DNA of 64,000 nt from Devosia sp. Root413D1 (lineage in GTDB: Bacteria; Pseudomonadota; Alphaproteobacteria; Rhizobiales; Devosiaceae), in NCBI RefSeq assembly GCF_001425235.1, contig NZ_LMEA01000009.1, positions 284,718 through 348,717 of the forward strand, in the 5' to 3' direction. The notes under the pieces were generated by a model, which worked only from the letters and a program-made list of their open reading frames with translations, did not search any database and was not told the origin of the DNA. Of the stretch, positions 1 to 7,573 are shown piece by piece. Positions within the stretch are counted from its first letter, which is position 1. Each line of letters starts with the position of its first letter. Both the position numbers and the translations under genes were made by a program.

Positions 1-270
1 AAACCCGGCGGGACGCTGCTGCTGGTGATCGTTGACCTGAAGGGCATGCTCGGCGCCGGCAAAAACAGCCGGCGCAGCGGCAAGCGGGTGATCCCGATCA
101 GCTTCAAGCCCAGGCCGGAGGATGTCGCCTTCGAGATCGAGCTCGCCAAGGCCGGCGCATTGCGGCCAGTCATCGACCGGATTCATCAGCTCGATCAGGT
201 GGTTGAGGCGCATCGTCACGTCGATACCGGACGCAAGCGCGGCAGTGTCGTGCTGCAGCTGGCAGGATAG
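1..270 (+). CDS. C-terminal end of a zinc-type medium-chain alcohol dehydrogenase/quinone oxidoreductase (partial)
   Basis: The reading frame is open from the first base and ends at TAG 268-270, so the gene begins outside the window and only about 89 residues are seen. The segment opens with KPGGTLLLVI and ends with VIDRIHQLDQVVEAHRHVDTG...GSVVLQL. The first is the strand after the cofactor fold, and the second is the usual C-terminal 'A...H..G...GK.V' ending of the MDR superfamily. Members are NAD(P)H-dependent oxidoreductases of alcohols, aldehydes or quinones. The substrate cannot be told because the catalytic and zinc-binding parts are missing. Confidence 0.75.
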   Translation, partial: KPGGTLLLVIVDLKGMLGAGKNSRRSGKRVIPISFKPRPEDVAFEIELAKAGALRPVIDRIHQLDQVVEAHRHVDTGRKRGSVVLQLAG

Positions 271-378
271 ATGCTTCGCCCCGCAGATCGTGGCAATCCA
301 GAGTCCGTCAAGCCATTGCCCGATTTGCGTCGCTTTCGGGACAGACTTTCCACAAGCTTGTTAATCATTGTAAGGGCC

Positions 379-1320
379 ATGAACGGGGCATTCGACGAGC
401 TTTCGCGTCACTCGGCGCGTCGGCGAAGGGCGACAACTCAGCAACTTCTGGTCCGTGTCGGTGCGCCGGCAATGGCAGTGCTTGGCATTGGCGCGATCGG
501 CGCAGTGCTGCTCGGCTTGCAGTGCGGTGGATTGGACCAGTGCTTTGCCCGCAAGGCGCCCGTGGCCGCCACCAGCGTGGCACCCGTGCCCGTCGCGGCC
601 GAGGCCTCGCTCGGCCCGGCCCCTGTCGCACCCGTTGCGACGGCTCCCGCGGCCCCTGTCGCATCGACCGTGGCGATGACCACTGCGCCGGAGGTGCCGG
701 AGGGCGTCAAGCGGGCGCAGCGGGTCGACGCGATGATCGGCGATACCTTCGTGGCGCTCGCTTCCGATGACGAGGGCTGGCTCGCCGGCGCCGCCGCCAA
801 CGCTGCCGCCGACCCCGAGACTTATGCCGAGGGCGATGGCGCCGGCCCGCCAGTGCAGGACGAGACCGCTGTCGAGGCGGTGGACGCCGTTGCCGGCGAT
901 ACCACGAAGCCGCTGGAGCGCCCGACGCCGCTCGATGTGGCGGCCTTCGCCGAAGCGCCCACCGAGACCGCCGCGACCGTCAAGGCCGAGGCTGAGCGGA
1001 AGCTCGCTGAAGTGGCGAAGTCTGAGCCCGAGCCGATTGCCGAACCCGAGCCGGAACCGGCAAAGGAACAGCCTGCCGCCGAGCCGGAAGCCAAGCCAGA
1101 ACCCGCACCCGCCAAACAGGAAGCGGCCGCCTCCGGCGATTCCCGCACCGTTGCCGGCTCCGGCGTCAATGTCCGCTCCGGCCCGGGCAAGTCGAACGGC
1201 CGGGTGTTCGGCCTCGCCGGCGGCGAGAAGGTGACGGTGAGCGAAAACCGGCGCGGCTGGCTGAAGATCACCGACGACCAGGGCCGCACCGGCTGGGTCT
1301 ATAAGGATTACCTGAACTAG
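379..1320 (+). CDS. Membrane-anchored protein with C-terminal bacterial SH3 domain
   Basis: A protein of about 313 residues. ATG 379 is preferred over the in-frame ATG at 271, which abuts the previous stop, because the 379 start gives a compact basic N-terminus (RHSARRRR) followed at once by one hydrophobic segment (about residues 28-50). A long Ala/Pro/Glu-rich low-complexity linker, including PEPEP-type repeats, fills about residues 60-250. The last 60 residues are an SH3b domain (GVNVRSGPGKSNG...GWLKITDDQGRTGWVYKDYL). SH3b domains bind peptidoglycan or peptides in envelope proteins; the Pro/Glu linker probably spans the periplasm. The partner is unknown. A second, shorter protein of the same design lies at 3769-4230. 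Confidence 0.8.
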   Translation: MNGAFDELSRHSARRRRATTQQLLVRVGAPAMAVLGIGAIGAVLLGLQCGGLDQCFARKAPVAATSVAPVPVAAEASLGPAPVAPVATAPAAPVASTVAMTTAPEVPEGVKRAQRVDAMIGDTFVALASDDEGWLAGAAANAAADPETYAEGDGAGPPVQDETAVEAVDAVAGDTTKPLERPTPLDVAAFAEAPTETAATVKAEAERKLAEVAKSEPEPIAEPEPEPAKEQPAAEPEAKPEPAPAKQEAAASGDSRTVAGSGVNVRSGPGKSNGRVFGLAGGEKVTVSENRRGWLKITDDQGRTGWVYKDYLN

Positions 1321-1670
1321 CAGCCAGAGGGCACGCGGCGCCGCGCCGTCGTCGGCAGCGAGTGCCTTCTCCCCCTGTGGGAGAAGGTGGCCGAAGGCCG
1401 GATGAGGGGTTCTCTCCGCGTACACCGTCGCTCGTCGCTTACGCTCCGAGCGCGCTACACTTCGTTGCGCGGACCCCTCATCCGGCGCTGCGCGCCACCT
1501 TCTCCCACAAGGGGAGAAGGCAAACCGGTGCCCGCGCCGGCCGGGGTTGCCCGCCGCTTCCGCCCGTGATTAATTCCGCGTCCTTCACAGCCCTCCCATG
1601 GAGATCGCAATGCCCCGAGTCATGTTCATCGAGAAAGGAGCCCTTCCCCAACTTGAGAACGTGACGCGCA
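1321..1670. other. Intergenic region holding an inverted-repeat element and a possible leader ORF
   Basis: This 350-base gap contains a long inverted repeat (1365-1520) and then about 90 bases before the Tet(M)-like gene, which hold a small ORF (1610-1717) with its own ribosome site. I see no other gene or obvious promoter. Confidence 0.6.
1365..1520. repeat. Imperfect inverted repeat element (CCTTCTCCCC... family)
   Basis: The left arm 1365-1410 (CCTTCTCCCCCTGTGGGAGA, then AGGTGGCCGAAGGCCGGATGAGGGGT) is matched in reverse complement by 1473-1520 (ACCCCTCATCCGGCGCTGCG, then CGCCACCTTCTCCCACAAGGGGAGAAGG). Each arm also folds on itself through CTTCTCCC/GGGAGAAG. This is the layout of the dispersed intergenic palindromes seen in many Hyphomicrobiales genomes. 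It has no coding capacity. In RNA it would form a very stable hairpin downstream of the SH3b gene. Confidence 0.75.
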
Positions 1671-1717
1671 ATGCGAACACTGAACCTTGGGATTCTGGCG
1701 CATGTCGACGCCGGTAA
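1610..1717 (+). CDS. Possible 35-codon leader/upstream ORF overlapping the Tet(M)-like gene
   Basis: ATG 1610 follows GGAG (1600-1603) at a good 6-base spacing. The frame runs 35 codons to TAA 1715-1717 and overlaps the start of the downstream GTPase gene in another frame. The GTPase start at 1671 has no convincing Shine-Dalgarno sequence of its own, while AAAGGAG at 1634-1640 is too far upstream. Translational coupling or attenuation from this leader is therefore conceivable; tet(M) itself is known to have a leader-peptide attenuator. The peptide matches nothing I recognise, and the ORF could be chance. Confidence 0.3.
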   Translation: MPRVMFIEKGALPQLENVTRNANTEPWDSGACRRR

Positions 1718-3629
1718 AACCTCTCTGACGGAACGGCTGCTCTACGCAGCCGGTGTCATCGACCGCCTCGGGAGCGTCGATGGCGGCAATACCCAGACCG
1801 ATACAATGGCGCTGGAGCGCCAGCGCGGCATCACCATCAAGGCTGCCGTGGTGTCGTTCGTTGCCCATGATACGACGATCAACCTGATCGATACCCCCGG
1901 CCACCCCGATTTCATCGCCGAGGTCGAGCGGGTGCTGAACGTGCTCGATGGCGCGGTGCTGGTGGTCTCGGCGGTCGAAGGCGTACAGGGCCAGACCCGC
2001 GTGCTGATGCGGGCGCTGCAGCGGCTCAGGATCCCCACGCTGATCTTCATCAACAAGCTCGATCGCGCCGGCGCCGACCCGGACCGGGTGCTGGCGACCA
2101 TCCGCCGTCGGCTGACCCCGGATATCGTGCCGATGGGCATGGGGCAGGGGCTCGGCACGGCCGCCGCGGCATTCGCCCCCTTCGGTCCCGACGACAAAAC
2201 CTTCCGCGACACCCTCGCCGAATGTCTCGCCGAGCACGACGAGGCGGTGCTGGCCGCCTATGTCGACAACCGCCACCTGCCTTACCACCGGCTACGCGGA
2301 GCGCTGGCGCAGCAGAGCCGTGCCGGCCGGCTGCATCCGGTGTTCATGGGCTCGGCCATATCGGGGGCCGGGGTGGAGACGCTGCTGTCAGGCATCGCCG
2401 AGCTGCTGCCCGCCCCGTCTGCCGAGCTGGAGGCGCCGCCCTCCGGCAGGGTGTTCAAGGTCGATCGCGGTCCGGCCGGCGAAAAGCTCGCCTATGTCAG
2501 GATGTTCGCCGGCGCCCTCCATAACCGCGAGCGCCTGCAGCTGCGCGGCGAAGACGCCAAGATCACCGGCGTCGAGGTGTTCGAGCGCGGCGCCGTCGTG
2601 CGGCGCGATCGGGTGGTGGCCGGCGAAATCGCCCGGCTGCGTGGCCTCGATGTGCGGATCGGCGACAGCATCGGCATCTCGCCGCGCCCGGCAGCGCAGC
2701 ACTTCGCGCCGCCGACGCTCGAAACGCTGGTCGTGCCGGTCGCGGCAGCCGATCGCCGTGCCCTGTGGACGGTGCTGGGGCAATTGGCCGAGCAGGATCC
2801 GCTGATTAACCTCCGCAAGGACGATACACGGCAGGAGATATTCGTCTCGCTTTACGGCGAGGTGCAGAAGGAGGTGATCGAGGCGACGCTCCTCACCGAT
2901 TACGGCCTCGCGGTAGCGTTCCGCGAAACCACCATGATCTGCGTCGAGCGCCCGCTCGGCACCGGCACGGCGATCGAGCAGATCTTCAAGCCGCCCAACC
3001 CGTTCCTCGCCACGGTCGGCATTCGCGTCGCGCCCGGCCCGGTCGGCTCGGGCCTCGATATCAGGCTCGAGGCGATGTTCGGCGCCATGCCGGTGGCATT
3101 CTATGAAGCCATAGAAGCGGCGATTGGCGAGACGCTGCGGCAGGGGCTGATGGGCTGGCAGGTGACCGACGCGATTGTCAGCGTCACCGATGCTGGCCAC
3201 AAGGCGCCGATGAGCGCCGCCGGCGATTTCCGCAACCTGACGCCGCTGGTGCTGATGGAGGCGCTGCGGCTGGCCGGTACCGCGGTGTGTGAGCCGATCC
3301 ACAACTTCCTCATCGATGTCCCAGCCGAGGCGCTGGCGGCCGCGCTCTCGGTGCTGGCGCGGCTCGATGCCTTGCCGGGCCAGCCGGTGCTGGAGGGCGT
3401 GAGCTATGTGGTTGAAGGCGAGATCGCCGCCGCCCGGGTGCACGAGCTGCAGCAGCTGCTGCCCGGGCTGACCCATGGCGAGGGCGCCCTCGAAACCAGC
3501 TTTGCCGGTTACCGCGCCGTGGCCGGGCCAGTGCCCACCCGGCGGCGCTCCGACAACAATCCGCTGAACCGCAAGGAGTACCTGCTGCATGTGCTGCGGC
3601 GCGTCCCGACCAGTGTCGGCGAAACCTAG
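1671..3629 (+). CDS. Tet(M)/Tet(O)-like ribosomal protection GTPase (EF-G family)
   Basis: 652 residues, close to the about 640 of Tet(M)/Tet(O). Translation-factor GTPase motifs are intact: G1 AHVDAGKTS (residues 10-18), G2 RGIT (52-55), G3 DTPGHPDF (74-81) and G4 NKLD (128-131). The N-terminus follows Tet(M) almost word for word (LLYAAGVIDRLGSVD, then LERQRGITIK). EF-G-like domains II-V follow (RETTMICVERPLGTGTA region in domain IV). Such proteins remove tetracycline from the ribosome at the cost of GTP; chromosomal alphaproteobacterial homologues may instead do general ribosome rescue. In-frame stop TGA 1662-1664 fixes ATG 1671 as the earliest start. Actual resistance is not proven by sequence. 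Confidence 0.88.
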   Translation: MRTLNLGILAHVDAGKTSLTERLLYAAGVIDRLGSVDGGNTQTDTMALERQRGITIKAAVVSFVAHDTTINLIDTPGHPDFIAEVERVLNVLDGAVLVVSAVEGVQGQTRVLMRALQRLRIPTLIFINKLDRAGADPDRVLATIRRRLTPDIVPMGMGQGLGTAAAAFAPFGPDDKTFRDTLAECLAEHDEAVLAAYVDNRHLPYHRLRGALAQQSRAGRLHPVFMGSAISGAGVETLLSGIAELLPAPSAELEAPPSGRVFKVDRGPAGEKLAYVRMFAGALHNRERLQLRGEDAKITGVEVFERGAVVRRDRVVAGEIARLRGLDVRIGDSIGISPRPAAQHFAPPTLETLVVPVAAADRRALWTVLGQLAEQDPLINLRKDDTRQEIFVSLYGEVQKEVIEATLLTDYGLAVAFRETTMICVERPLGTGTAIEQIFKPPNPFLATVGIRVAPGPVGSGLDIRLEAMFGAMPVAFYEAIEAAIGETLRQGLMGWQVTDAIVSVTDAGHKAPMSAAGDFRNLTPLVLMEALRLAGTAVCEPIHNFLIDVPAEALAAALSVLARLDALPGQPVLEGVSYVVEGEIAAARVHELQQLLPGLTHGEGALETSFAGYRAVAGPVPTRRRSDNNPLNRKEYLLHVLRRVPTSVGET

Positions 3630-3643
3630 CGGGGATCGGCAGG

Positions 3644-3672
3644 CCGGCGGCATTTGAGGAAAATGCCGCCGG
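3644..3672 (+). terminator. Rho-independent terminator after the ribosomal protection gene
   Basis: A perfect 12-bp stem CCGGCGGCATTT / AAATGCCGCCGG with loop GAGGA starts 14 bases after the stop codon and is followed by AACCTTTT. The U tract is short, but stem strength and position support termination. Confidence 0.75.
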
Positions 3673-3768
3673 AACCTTTTGGCCGGATGCGACTTGAGCT
3701 GCGGCGCTTTCCGAGGCGCCAGTCGACCTAACCTCCGACCGGGCCGGGAGGCGATATGGAGCTGACCC

Positions 3769-4230
3769 ATGGCGCGGTCCGTTCACTCTCTCCTCTGGTT
3801 CGCCGGCACGCTCATCGCCGCTGGTTTCATCATCACCGCCGGAGCCGTATTCACCGTCGAACGGCTGGCCGAGGCGGTCGCCGCGGCGCCGGTGAAGTCG
3901 GACGTGCGGCCCAGCTATGTGGCCTCCCTGCCCAGGGCCGCTGCCACCGACCTCGATATCGCGAAGTTCGTTGCCGTGACGCCGGTCACCGCGGCGGCCG
4001 CAACGGCCACGGCGCCTGAACCGCCAACCCTGACCCACGAAGTGGTGGTGAAGTCACTCTGGGTGCGCGCCGGGCCCAACAAGCGCAGCGCCAGGGTCGT
4101 CGCCCTCGAGCGAGGCGCCCGGCTGTCGGTTTCCCGGATCGAGGGCAACTGGACCCTGGTCAGTGGCCCCAATGGCGGACGCGGCTGGGTCTACTCCGAT
4201 TACATCCGGCCGGCGGGCACCAGTTACTAG
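3769..4230 (+). CDS. Small membrane-anchored SH3b-domain protein
   Basis: 153 residues. An N-terminal hydrophobic segment (residues about 8-28, LLWFAGTLIAAGFIITAG) acts as a signal anchor. It is followed by an Ala/Thr-rich linker and a C-terminal SH3b domain from about residue 92 (VKSLWVRAGPNKRSARVVAL...GWVYSDYI). GGAG at 3758-3761 sits 7 bases before ATG 3769 and supports this start; ATG 3756 lies in another frame that lacks domain sense. Domain order matches the larger protein at 379-1320, so the two may do related envelope work. Its stop overlaps by 3 bases the stop of the convergent phosphoribosyltransferase gene. Confidence 0.8.
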   Translation: MARSVHSLLWFAGTLIAAGFIITAGAVFTVERLAEAVAAAPVKSDVRPSYVASLPRAAATDLDIAKFVAVTPVTAAAATATAPEPPTLTHEVVVKSLWVRAGPNKRSARVVALERGARLSVSRIEGNWTLVSGPNGGRGWVYSDYIRPAGTSY

Positions 4231-4880
4231 CCCAGCAGTTCGGTCACCTGCTCGTCGCCGAGCTGGCCGAAGTGCCGGTAGTGGAGGCTCACCGCGAGGA
4301 ATGGCTCGGGCGTCTTGAGGCAGACCAGCATATCCGCCTCCTGCGCCAGCTGCTCGATCACATCGGGCGGCGCCACCGGCACCGCGAGGATGATCCGGGC
4401 CGCGCCGTCAAAGCGCAGCGCCCGGATGGCGGCGCGAGCAGTGTTGCCGGTGGCGACGCCGTCATCCACCACCACGCAGGTGCGTCCGGCCACCGGGATC
4501 GGCGGCCGTCCGTCGCGCCACAGCAGCCGTCGGCGCTCGATTTCGGCAAGTTGCCGCTCCTGCTGGGCCTCGAGGTAGCCTTGCGATGCCCCGGCCAGAC
4601 CCAGCACGGCCTGGCTCACCACCAGCTGCGGATGCGCTCCTTCGGCCACGGCGCCGATGCCATATTCCTCGTGCCCCGGTGCGCCGATCTTGCGCACCAG
4701 CAGCAGGTCGAACTCGGCGCCAAGCGCCGTCGCTACCTCACGCGCCACCGGCACACCGCCGCGCGGCAATGCCAGGATCAGCGGGTTGTCGAGGTGAAGC
4801 GCCTGAAGCTCGGTGGCCAACGCCCGGCCGGCCTCGTGTCGATCGGTGAAACTGGGCTCGATGCCATGCTGCGTGAACAT
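4227..4880 (-). CDS. Phosphoribosyltransferase family protein
   Basis: 217 residues with a type-I phosphoribosyltransferase fold. LALPRGGVPVAREVA (about 37-51) matches the conserved 'lPrGGvpvg.evA' segment. VVVDDGVATGNTARAAI (about 138-154) is the PRPP-binding loop with its two acidic residues. This subgroup (ComF/HPRT-like 'predicted phosphoribosyltransferases') is often found as a stand-alone gene. The substrate base is unknown, and some members occur with erythromycin-esterase or dienelactone-hydrolase domains, which are absent here. The gene is convergent with the SH3b gene at 3769 and overlaps it by three bases. Confidence 0.85.
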   Translation of the reverse strand: MFTQHGIEPSFTDRHEAGRALATELQALHLDNPLILALPRGGVPVAREVATALGAEFDLLLVRKIGAPGHEEYGIGAVAEGAHPQLVVSQAVLGLAGASQGYLEAQQERQLAEIERRRLLWRDGRPPIPVAGRTCVVVDDGVATGNTARAAIRALRFDGAARIILAVPVAPPDVIEQLAQEADMLVCLKTPEPFLAVSLHYRHFGQLGDEQVTELLG

Positions 4881-4996
4881 GCCCGTGCATCCGGATGGAC
4901 GACTGCGATTGGAATAAACGCTCGCTGGGGCGAGGTGGTTTCACCAATGCCCGCCTGAAATGTGCAGCCATGTTCTCGATTTGCGGACTCACGCGA

Positions 4997-5099
4997 TGTC
5001 ATCCCAGCAAAAGCTGGGACCCTCGGCGAGGGCTCTGCCCTCGTCCGGTGCCGCCCGCACCAGCTGATGGATGGGTCCCAGCCTTCGCTGGGATGACAG
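4997..5099. repeat. Inverted repeat element (TGTCATCCCAGC... family)
   Basis: TGTCATCCCAGCAAAAGCTG, followed by GGACCC (4997-5022), is mirrored by GGGTCCCAGCCTTCGCTGGG ATGACA (5073-5098). The 5'-GTCATCCC...GGGATGAC-3' ends and internal self-complementary CAGC/GCTG arms recur in a diverged form at 38053-38146. It is noncoding and probably a dispersed palindromic element. Confidence 0.7.
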
Positions 5100-5188
5100 C
5101 CGGTGGGTGGGAGAGTGCTACTGGCGATCCCGTCCGGCGCCGCGACCGCGTTCGACCTGGTTAGCCCGTACCCGATGCACAAAAGAAA

Positions 5189-5208
5189 AGGGCCGGTCTC
5201 CCGGCCCT
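5189..5208 (-). terminator. Rho-independent terminator of aqpZ
   Basis: Read on the minus strand, AGGGCCGG-GAGA-CCGGCCCT forms a perfect 8-bp stem with a tetraloop. It is followed directly by TTTTCTTTTG and lies 25 bases after the aqpZ stop. This is a textbook terminator. Confidence 0.88.
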
Positions 5209-5232
5209 CTATTGTTGTATCGAGACCTGGTC

Positions 5233-5949
5233 TTACTCGACCTGGCCGATATTGGCGGGGCTTTCGCCCGGCGACAGCAGGTATTTCCAGATCGCCGCGC
5301 CGATGGCGGCGCCGATCAGCGGCGCCACGATGAACAGCCAGACCTGGCCGAGCGCGCCGTTCTGCGCAAAGATCGCCGCGGCGATCGAGCGGGCCGGGTT
5401 GACCGAGGTGTTCGACACCGGGATCGAGATCAGGTGGATCAGCGTCAGGCTGAGCCCGATGGCGATCGGGGCGAAACCGGCCGGCACCGCCTTGGCAGTG
5501 GAGCCGAGAATGACGATCAGGAAGAACGCCGTCAGCACCACTTCCGCAACCAGCACCGCGGTGAGCCCATAGCCGCCTGGCGACAGCGTGTCGTAGCCGT
5601 TCGAGGCGAAGCCGCCCGGCGTATAGCCGGCGACGCCCGAGGCGATGATGAACAGTACAGCCGCGCCGGCAACGCCGCCGATCAGCTGCGCCACCCAGTA
5701 TGGCACCAGATCCTTGTAGGCAAAGCGGCCGGCGATCGCGAGGCCGAGCGACACCGCCGGGTTGAAATGCCCGCCCGAAATGCCGCCCACCGCATAGGCC
5801 ATGGTAAGCACCGTCAGGCCGAATGCCAGCGACACGCCGACAAAGCCGATGCCGACATCAGGCACCCCTGCCGCAAGAATGGCGCTGCCGCATCCGCCGA
5901 ATACAAGCCAGAATGTGCCGAATGCTTCGGCCGATAGTCTTCTGAACAT
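5233..5949 (-). CDS. aqpZ: Aquaporin Z, water channel
   Basis: 238 residues with six transmembrane segments and two half-helices carrying the NPA boxes HFNPAVS (NPA 63-65) and SVNPARS (NPA 184-186). The selectivity-filter residues line up with E. coli AqpZ: F43, H172, T181 and R187, which define a strict water channel rather than a glycerol facilitator. Long stretches are identical to AqpZ ([16 protein letters not shown]). ATG 5949 is chosen over TTG 5955 because it matches the family start (MFRRL) and has a GAGAGG ribosome site 8 bases upstream. It is a single-gene transcript ending at the 5189-5208 terminator. The product is in the inner membrane and serves osmoregulation. Confidence 0.96.
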   Translation of the reverse strand: MFRRLSAEAFGTFWLVFGGCGSAILAAGVPDVGIGFVGVSLAFGLTVLTMAYAVGGISGGHFNPAVSLGLAIAGRFAYKDLVPYWVAQLIGGVAGAAVLFIIASGVAGYTPGGFASNGYDTLSPGGYGLTAVLVAEVVLTAFFLIVILGSTAKAVPAGFAPIAIGLSLTLIHLISIPVSNTSVNPARSIAAAIFAQNGALGQVWLFIVAPLIGAAIGAAIWKYLLSPGESPANIGQVE

Positions 5950-6436
5950 AACCAAACCCTCTCAGGAGTCGTTCCCACGCCTCACTGTTAGGCGCTGTTG
6001 TAGCGCCGGTGAATCGCCGCACCCGGGTTTTGCACCACTGTTGTGCTGGGTGAGGACGAAAAACGTAGCCTGTGCAGGCGTCTGCGTGTCGCGCCGGGTG
6101 CTGCCGGGTTAAGCTTAGGCCCCGAAAACGTTTACGTGGACTTTAGCTGCGCTACAAATGCGGACGCCAGAATTCAGCTTTTCCGAAGCTCGGCAGTGGA
6201 TTTTCCTATTTAGCTCAAAATAGAACAAATCGATGACTATCGTTATCACCGTAGATGGTGCGCAAATTACACTGCCGAATTAGGTAACGACCCGGTTACT
6301 GTGCATTGTCAGGCTTCTGTCAGTCGTGCTCTAATACTTATGTGGACGCGATTCGAGGGTACGGGGATGAGCCCCGTTACCTACTGGTGCCGGTACAGAT
6401 CGGCAACAGCTTTGGCCTGCAACCTCAGGTGGCAAA
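5950..6436. promoter_or_regulatory. Long AT-richer divergent upstream region of aqpZ and the LuxR-type gene
   Basis: About 490 bases between divergent genes, visibly richer in A/T from 6120 to 6310 than its surroundings, as expected for promoters. GTAAC-GACCCG-GTTAC (6284-6299) is a small inverted repeat about 140 bases before the regulator's GTG start and could be a regulator site. No gene is supported; short frames here lack coding character. Confidence 0.4.
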
Positions 6437-7093
6437 GTGGACAGACTTGCGGACTCGATACCCTATCGGCCCTATCTCAATAGAGATCGGCTGATCTATC
6501 TAACGCACCCGGAAGCACGGATATCCAAGGCACTGTGCGACGAGTTCATCGCGCAGGGCTTCCAGGTTTCCATGGTGCCGGACGTGATGGCTCTGACGAG
6601 GCTCATGGCGCTCAGGCGTCCTGATCTGGTGCTGATGCCGCTGTGCGGCGAGGAACGCGACATGGCGGACGCGCTCGAGGCGCTGAACGCCATCCGCGGC
6701 CAGCACCTGGGCATTCATACCTTCCTTCTGGCGCCTCCCGACGTACGTGCTGAAATGGTGGTGGCCGCCATGAAGCACGGCGCCAGCTCAGTGTTTTCCC
6801 CGCCCTATGCGCCGGTTGAACTGGCTGTCGCTGCGCAGGAAATCTTCCGTGGCGACATCCATGTCGAACAGGGCAAGGATGGCCCATCCACCGTGACGGT
6901 GAAGGGCTTCGGCACGCTCACCTATCGCGAGCGGCAGATCCTGCAATATGTCGTCGATGGCCGCACCAACAAGGAGATCGCCGTCGATCTCGGCCTCTCC
7001 TACCGCACGGTCGAGGTGCATCGCCGGCACATCATGGAAAAGATCGGCGCGCGCAACACCGCCGAACTGGTTCGGCTCGCCATCGAGAGCTGA
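6437..7093 (+). CDS. LuxR/FixJ-type transcriptional regulator with a degenerate receiver domain
   Basis: 218 residues from GTG 6437 (AGGTGG 4-5 bases upstream). Residues about 17-135 have the alternating strand/helix layout of a response-regulator receiver. Residues 160-215 form a LuxR (GerE) helix-turn-helix (LTYRERQILQYVVDGRTNKE, then IAVDLGLSYRTVEVHRRHIM). The receiver lacks the expected chemistry: the N-terminal acidic pair is replaced around THPEAR, the phospho-acceptor position in 'PDLVLMPLC' is Met/Pro rather than Asp, and the conserved Lys near residue 120 is missing. It is therefore probably a phosphorylation-independent (pseudo-receiver) regulator. No sensor kinase lies nearby. The long upstream region suggests complex or self-regulation. 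Confidence 0.85.
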   Translation: MDRLADSIPYRPYLNRDRLIYLTHPEARISKALCDEFIAQGFQVSMVPDVMALTRLMALRRPDLVLMPLCGEERDMADALEALNAIRGQHLGIHTFLLAPPDVRAEMVVAAMKHGASSVFSPPYAPVELAVAAQEIFRGDIHVEQGKDGPSTVTVKGFGTLTYRERQILQYVVDGRTNKEIAVDLGLSYRTVEVHRRHIMEKIGARNTAELVRLAIES

Positions 7094-7573
7094 GTGCTTT
7101 CAGGGAAAGTTGTAAGACTTTTCGAAAGTGCGGCCAGACGGGAACTGGGCATCGTCTCGACGAAACTGAAGATGCCCCGAGACAAAATGCTCCCCGCAGG
7201 ACGCGAGGAGCGCCAGCAGCGCCGCCCCCGCGCTGCCCGGCTCCACCGGGTTGTTGCCTGCCTCGAAGCAGCACCTTTCGTTCGCGATGGCTCCCGAACG
7301 GACGTGAGGCTTTTGCAGCAATGACGCCGGTGGTTCCGTTTTCCGGTGCCTGAGCCAATGTGCCCTCAAGGACCCCCTCTCTTGCAAAAGGGCGCATCCG
7401 GGCGGCTAAGCGTCCAGGTCAGGAAACCGCGGCAGGCATAGCCGGCGATCCGTCGCTGATCGGCGCTGCCGCCGTCGAGCAGCGTGATGATCGGGGATAG
7501 ACTATGCCAGTTCGGCGTCAGCCTGCCAGCAGATCTGTGGAAGTCGCCTTAGGGGCTTAGGGCGCAACGCACC
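7094..7573. other. Intergenic region with a short palindromic motif; no supported gene
   Basis: 480 bases between the LuxR-type gene and the convergent transglycosylase gene. A motif at 7100-7133 (CAGGGAAAGTTGTAAGACTT, then TTCGAAAGTGCGG) closely resembles 40174-40213 and forms a hairpin soon after the regulator stop, perhaps ending its transcript. The rest shows no start codon with a ribosome site. A minus-strand stretch of about 55 coding-like codons near 7390-7550 has no start and is left uncalled. Confidence 0.4.

Larger units (their letters stand above)
4881..5232. other. Intergenic region with repeat element and aqpZ terminator
   Basis: About 350 bases. An inverted repeat (4997-5099) and the minus-strand terminator of aqpZ (5189-5208) account for about a third of it. 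The remainder (4881-4996) should hold the promoter of the phosphoribosyltransferase gene; I could not place it. No gene is seen. Confidence 0.5.

Noticed and set aside
271-378. N-terminal extension of the first SH3b protein from ATG 271
   Set aside because: The start directly abuts the previous stop and adds 36 residues of uncharacteristic sequence before the signal anchor; ATG 379 gives a normal basic N-region.
7390-7550. Minus-strand stretch of about 55 coding-like codons (SADQRRIAGYACRGFLTW region)
   Set aside because: It has no start codon with a ribosome site, is bounded by a stop upstream and matches no family; at this GC content long open frames arise by chance.
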